Shown piece after piece: positions 4,782 to 5,611 of a stretch of DNA of 5,611 bases. The stretch is from an uncultured Bacteroidota bacterium (GTDB lineage: Bacteria; Bacteroidota; Bacteroidia; Chitinophagales; S012-47), in the NCBI GenBank assembly GCA_913062655.1, contig CAJXXO010000183.1:1-5611 (forward strand), in the 5' to 3' direction. The translations under genes were made by a program, and so were the position numbers. Under the pieces are notes generated by a model. That model did no database searches. It saw only the letters and a program-made list of their open reading frames with translations, and was not told the DNA's origin. Within the stretch, counting starts at the first letter, position 1; every line of letters begins with the position of its first letter.

Positions 4782-5611
4782 TTATTTAAACTCTAACAAC
4801 CCACCTGCCATGACTTCCTCATGTGTAATGATCGTTTCTATTTTCTCTCCATCAAGGTACACCGCTGAATGGCTTGCTGCATTGGGGGCCTGCCTTTGGA
4901 TGACAAGCGTTGTGTTTTCGTCAAGTTTAAGTTTGGCACTTTTCACTTGCGGTATGCCTAATACATATTCTCCTTTGGCTGGATTGACGGGATAAAAGCC
5001 TAAGGTGGTAAAAATGTACCATGCACTCATTTGACCGCAGTCATCATTGCCGGTAATGCCATCCGGGGTGGGGCTGTAGAACCGATTGTAGATCTCAGTG
5101 ATCAATTCATTCCCTCTTTCCGGAGTGGCTGAAAAAGCATATAAATACGCTATGTGATGGCTGGGTTCATTGCCATGTGCATACTGACCTATGAGCCCTT
5201 CTTGTCCCAGATGCTTGTTGTCTCCCTCACTTGAAAGGCTAAAGAATGTGTTCAATTGATCAGTGAATGCTTCTCTTCCGCCCAGCAAGGCTATATAATT
5301 CTCGACATCATAATGACTTGGCGTCCAGGTGTATTGCCAGGCATTAGCTTCAGTGTAATCTCCCGGGTTATTCATGGGGGAGGTAGCTTCTAACGGTGCA
5401 AAGGGTGTTCTGAATTTGCCTTCCGAATCTTTCCCCCGCATGAGTCCCGTGCTGGGGTCAAATAAGTTCTCGTAGTATTTCGATCGTTGCTGATAGACTT
5501 CTGCGAGGCTATCCCTACCCATCTTTTCAGCCATCAATGCAATGCAGTAATCATCGAATCCGCTTTCCAACGTTCGGGAAACGGACTCATTATCCAACAA
5601 ATCAAAGGGAT
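4782..5611 (-). CDS. GH92 family alpha-mannosidase, C-terminal part (N-terminus beyond the right edge)
   Basis: The frame is open from the window edge to the TAA at 4782-4784, giving 275 complete residues. GH92 enzymes are calcium-dependent exo-alpha-mannosidases, often alpha-1,2-specific, usually exported to the periplasm or cell surface to degrade mannans and N-glycans. Family motifs are plain: NESVSRTLESGFDDYCIA near the edge, DYTEANAWQYTW, GNEPSHHIAYLY (GNEPSHH encoded at 5154-5174, containing the glutamate regarded as the general acid) and GNDDCGQMSAWY (5016-5051, acidic residues linked to base catalysis), then GFYPVNPAKGEYVLG and a C-terminal beta-rich tail. GH92 proteins are usually 700-800 residues, so about two thirds is missing, including any signal peptide; linkage specificity cannot be judged. 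The TTG at 5598-5600 is not a real start, because conserved coding sequence continues upstream of it. The gene looks more A/T-rich than the operon and has no evident functional link to it. Confidence 0.95.
   Translation of the reverse strand, partial: PFDLLDNESVSRTLESGFDDYCIALMAEKMGRDSLAEVYQQRSKYYENLFDPSTGLMRGKDSEGKFRTPFAPLEATSPMNNPGDYTEANAWQYTWTPSHYDVENYIALLGGREAFTDQLNTFFSLSSEGDNKHLGQEGLIGQYAHGNEPSHHIAYLYAFSATPERGNELITEIYNRFYSPTPDGITGNDDCGQMSAWYIFTTLGFYPVNPAKGEYVLGIPQVKSAKLKLDENTTLVIQRQAPNAASHSAVYLDGEKIETIITHEEVMAGGLLEFK

Noticed and set aside
5598..5600. TTG as the start of a 272-residue protein
   Set aside because: The frame continues open to the window edge and the first residues are internal GH92 family sequence, so this is a gene cut by the window edge and not a short complete gene.
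1..5611. CRISPR arrays, insertion sequences, tRNA or rRNA genes
   Set aside because: No regularly spaced repeats, transposase-like frames with terminal repeats, or tRNA/rRNA-like sequence were seen on either strand.

Overview
The window most likely comes from a member of the Bacteroidota, perhaps a marine or soil Cytophagales-type bacterium. This is inferred from three things: the starts lack Shine-Dalgarno sequences and are preceded by A/T-rich leaders, a GH92 alpha-mannosidase is present (abundant in that phylum), and coding sequence is moderately GC-rich. All convincing genes lie on the minus strand, so transcription runs from high to low coordinates.

Layout in transcription order. (1) The right edge (4782-5611) carries the C-terminal part of a GH92 glycoside hydrolase, whose N-terminus lies outside the window. 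(2) About 540 bases (4238-4781) hold no convincing gene. They contain a perfect 9-1-9 palindrome just upstream of the next operon. (3) A tight three-gene operon (4237 to 538) encodes a 518-aa acyl-CoA carboxyltransferase of the MmdA/transcarboxylase-12S type, a 58-aa protein too short for usual gene-calling cut-offs, and a 638-aa protein that fuses a pyruvate/oxaloacetate carboxyltransferase domain (5S/OadA type) to a C-terminal biotinyl domain. (4) A hairpin-plus-U-tract terminator (471-504) closes the operon. (5) The first 132 codons of aspartate ammonia-lyase (aspA) run off the left edge.

The central operon is the most interesting part. It encodes the two carboxyltransferase activities and the biotin carrier of a methylmalonyl-CoA:pyruvate transcarboxylase. 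Within the operon there is no ATP-dependent biotin carboxylase and no membrane sodium-pump (beta) subunit. The inferred function is direct carboxyl transfer, methylmalonyl-CoA + pyruvate <-> propionyl-CoA + oxaloacetate, by a soluble complex. The carrier is fused to the 5S-type subunit, and the 58-aa protein may be a membrane-free counterpart of the small delta/epsilon assembly subunits of methylmalonyl-CoA decarboxylases. The alternative is that these are subunits of separate propionyl-CoA and pyruvate carboxylases whose biotin carboxylases lie elsewhere. The adjacent aspA would supply fumarate from aspartate, which fits a C4-dicarboxylate/propionyl-CoA theme, but aspA appears to be a separate transcription unit.
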